Shown piece by piece: positions 63,522-64,000 of a stretch of 64,000 nt of DNA. Under the pieces are notes generated by a model. It saw nothing but the letters and a program-made list of their open reading frames with translations. It was not told the origin of the DNA and ran no database searches. Position numbers and translations under genes: made by a program. How positions within the stretch are numbered: position 1 is the first letter of the stretch; each line of letters begins with the position of its first letter. Source of the DNA: Aphelocoma coerulescens (lineage: Eukaryota > Chordata > Aves > Passeriformes > Corvidae); assembly GCF_041296385.1 (NCBI RefSeq), contig NC_091020.1:25270501-25334500 (forward strand), read 5' to 3'.

Positions 63522-64000
63522 CTTTGTTGGGGGTGGGGTGGAGTGTTTAAGACTCCAAAAATCTGTTGTAAAGGAGTGTGACAGGAGACAGGATCTGTCC
63601 TGGGAAAGCAGAGCTGGCTCTGAGGCATGAGGGATCCCAAACAAATGATCCTTGGGCCTTGCTCCTGGGAGTTAGATGGGTTTTGCAGTTTCCCATGGAG
63701 AAATGGTTGTTTCCCCTCTACCTCAGCTGGTCCTACCACTGCTACTGCTCCAGGAGTTGTCCTTATGTTTTCTTGAAGGGGCTGGCTGGTCTCCCTAATT
63801 GTCACAGAAGAGAAATGGCACAGCCCATGACTGCTGACAGAAAAAGTCTCAGCTTGGGCAGTGGAGTTGCGTGGCCTGGGAAATGGAGCTCTTTAGCTTT
63901 ATCCCTGCCAGCTGGCATCTTTTCCACTGCTCCTTTTCTCTTTAGTGCCACAGATCCATAAAGCACACCAGCCTGTCCGTTGTCCCATAGCCTCTAATGC

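Larger units (their letters stand above)
55958..64000. other. Intergenic, no gene recognised
   Basis: No coding exon, RNA gene or transposable element was recognised. The longest open frames (60950-61423 minus, 63578-63961 plus) show no family features. A poly-T run lies at about 63501-63521. AT-rich, homeodomain-site-like blocks at 58950-59075 and 60535-60650 are noted separately as possible conserved elements. Confidence 0.5.

Noticed and set aside
33900..64000. Search for exons of a neighbouring gene such as SORCS3
   Set aside because: No open frame with VPS10, PKD or other sortilin-family motifs and good splice sites was found. The expected neighbour probably lies beyond the window.

Overview
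This is a vertebrate nuclear window, almost certainly from a bird. It carries three truncated CR1 LINE copies of avian type, short spaced exons in long introns, and a retrovirus-like insertion with perfect LTRs. I cannot fix the species. A songbird is plausible but is not demonstrated by the sequence.

Left half (1-33.9 kb, + strand): nine exons of one spliced gene that I recognise as CFAP58 (CCDC147), a coiled-coil protein of motile cilia and sperm flagella. The window holds roughly the C-terminal 401 codons, the stop codon and a polyadenylation signal. All eight introns have GT-AG ends and all exon phases join without a frameshift. One intron is about 16 kb long. A minus-strand CR1 fragment lies in the last intron.

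Middle and right (33.9-64 kb): apparently intergenic DNA downstream of CFAP58. It contains two more CR1 fragments, simple repeats and some AT-rich blocks that look like possible conserved non-coding elements. Many open frames occur in the more GC-rich 37-64 kb part, but none shows recognisable protein features. In mammals the next gene in this direction is SORCS3. I saw no SORCS3 exon here.

The standout is 53764-55957 on the minus strand. This is a compact, apparently non-autonomous LTR element of 2182 bp with two 273-bp LTRs that I read as identical, flanked by a 6-bp target-site duplication. It has no pol, protease or env. Its 1.6-kb interior holds a single intact 433-codon frame in three parts: an AT-rich, Trp/Phe-rich helical N-terminus of about 100 residues (possibly Gag matrix-like), a very GC-rich Arg/Ala/Gly/Pro linker of about 150 residues, and an intronless Y-box-type cold-shock domain with its RNA-contact aromatics retained, followed by a Pro/Phe/Asn-rich tail. 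The arrangement looks like retroviral capture of a host Y-box protein mRNA. The domain has diverged from host family members while the LTRs are identical, which suggests an old captured gene kept open in a still-active element family.
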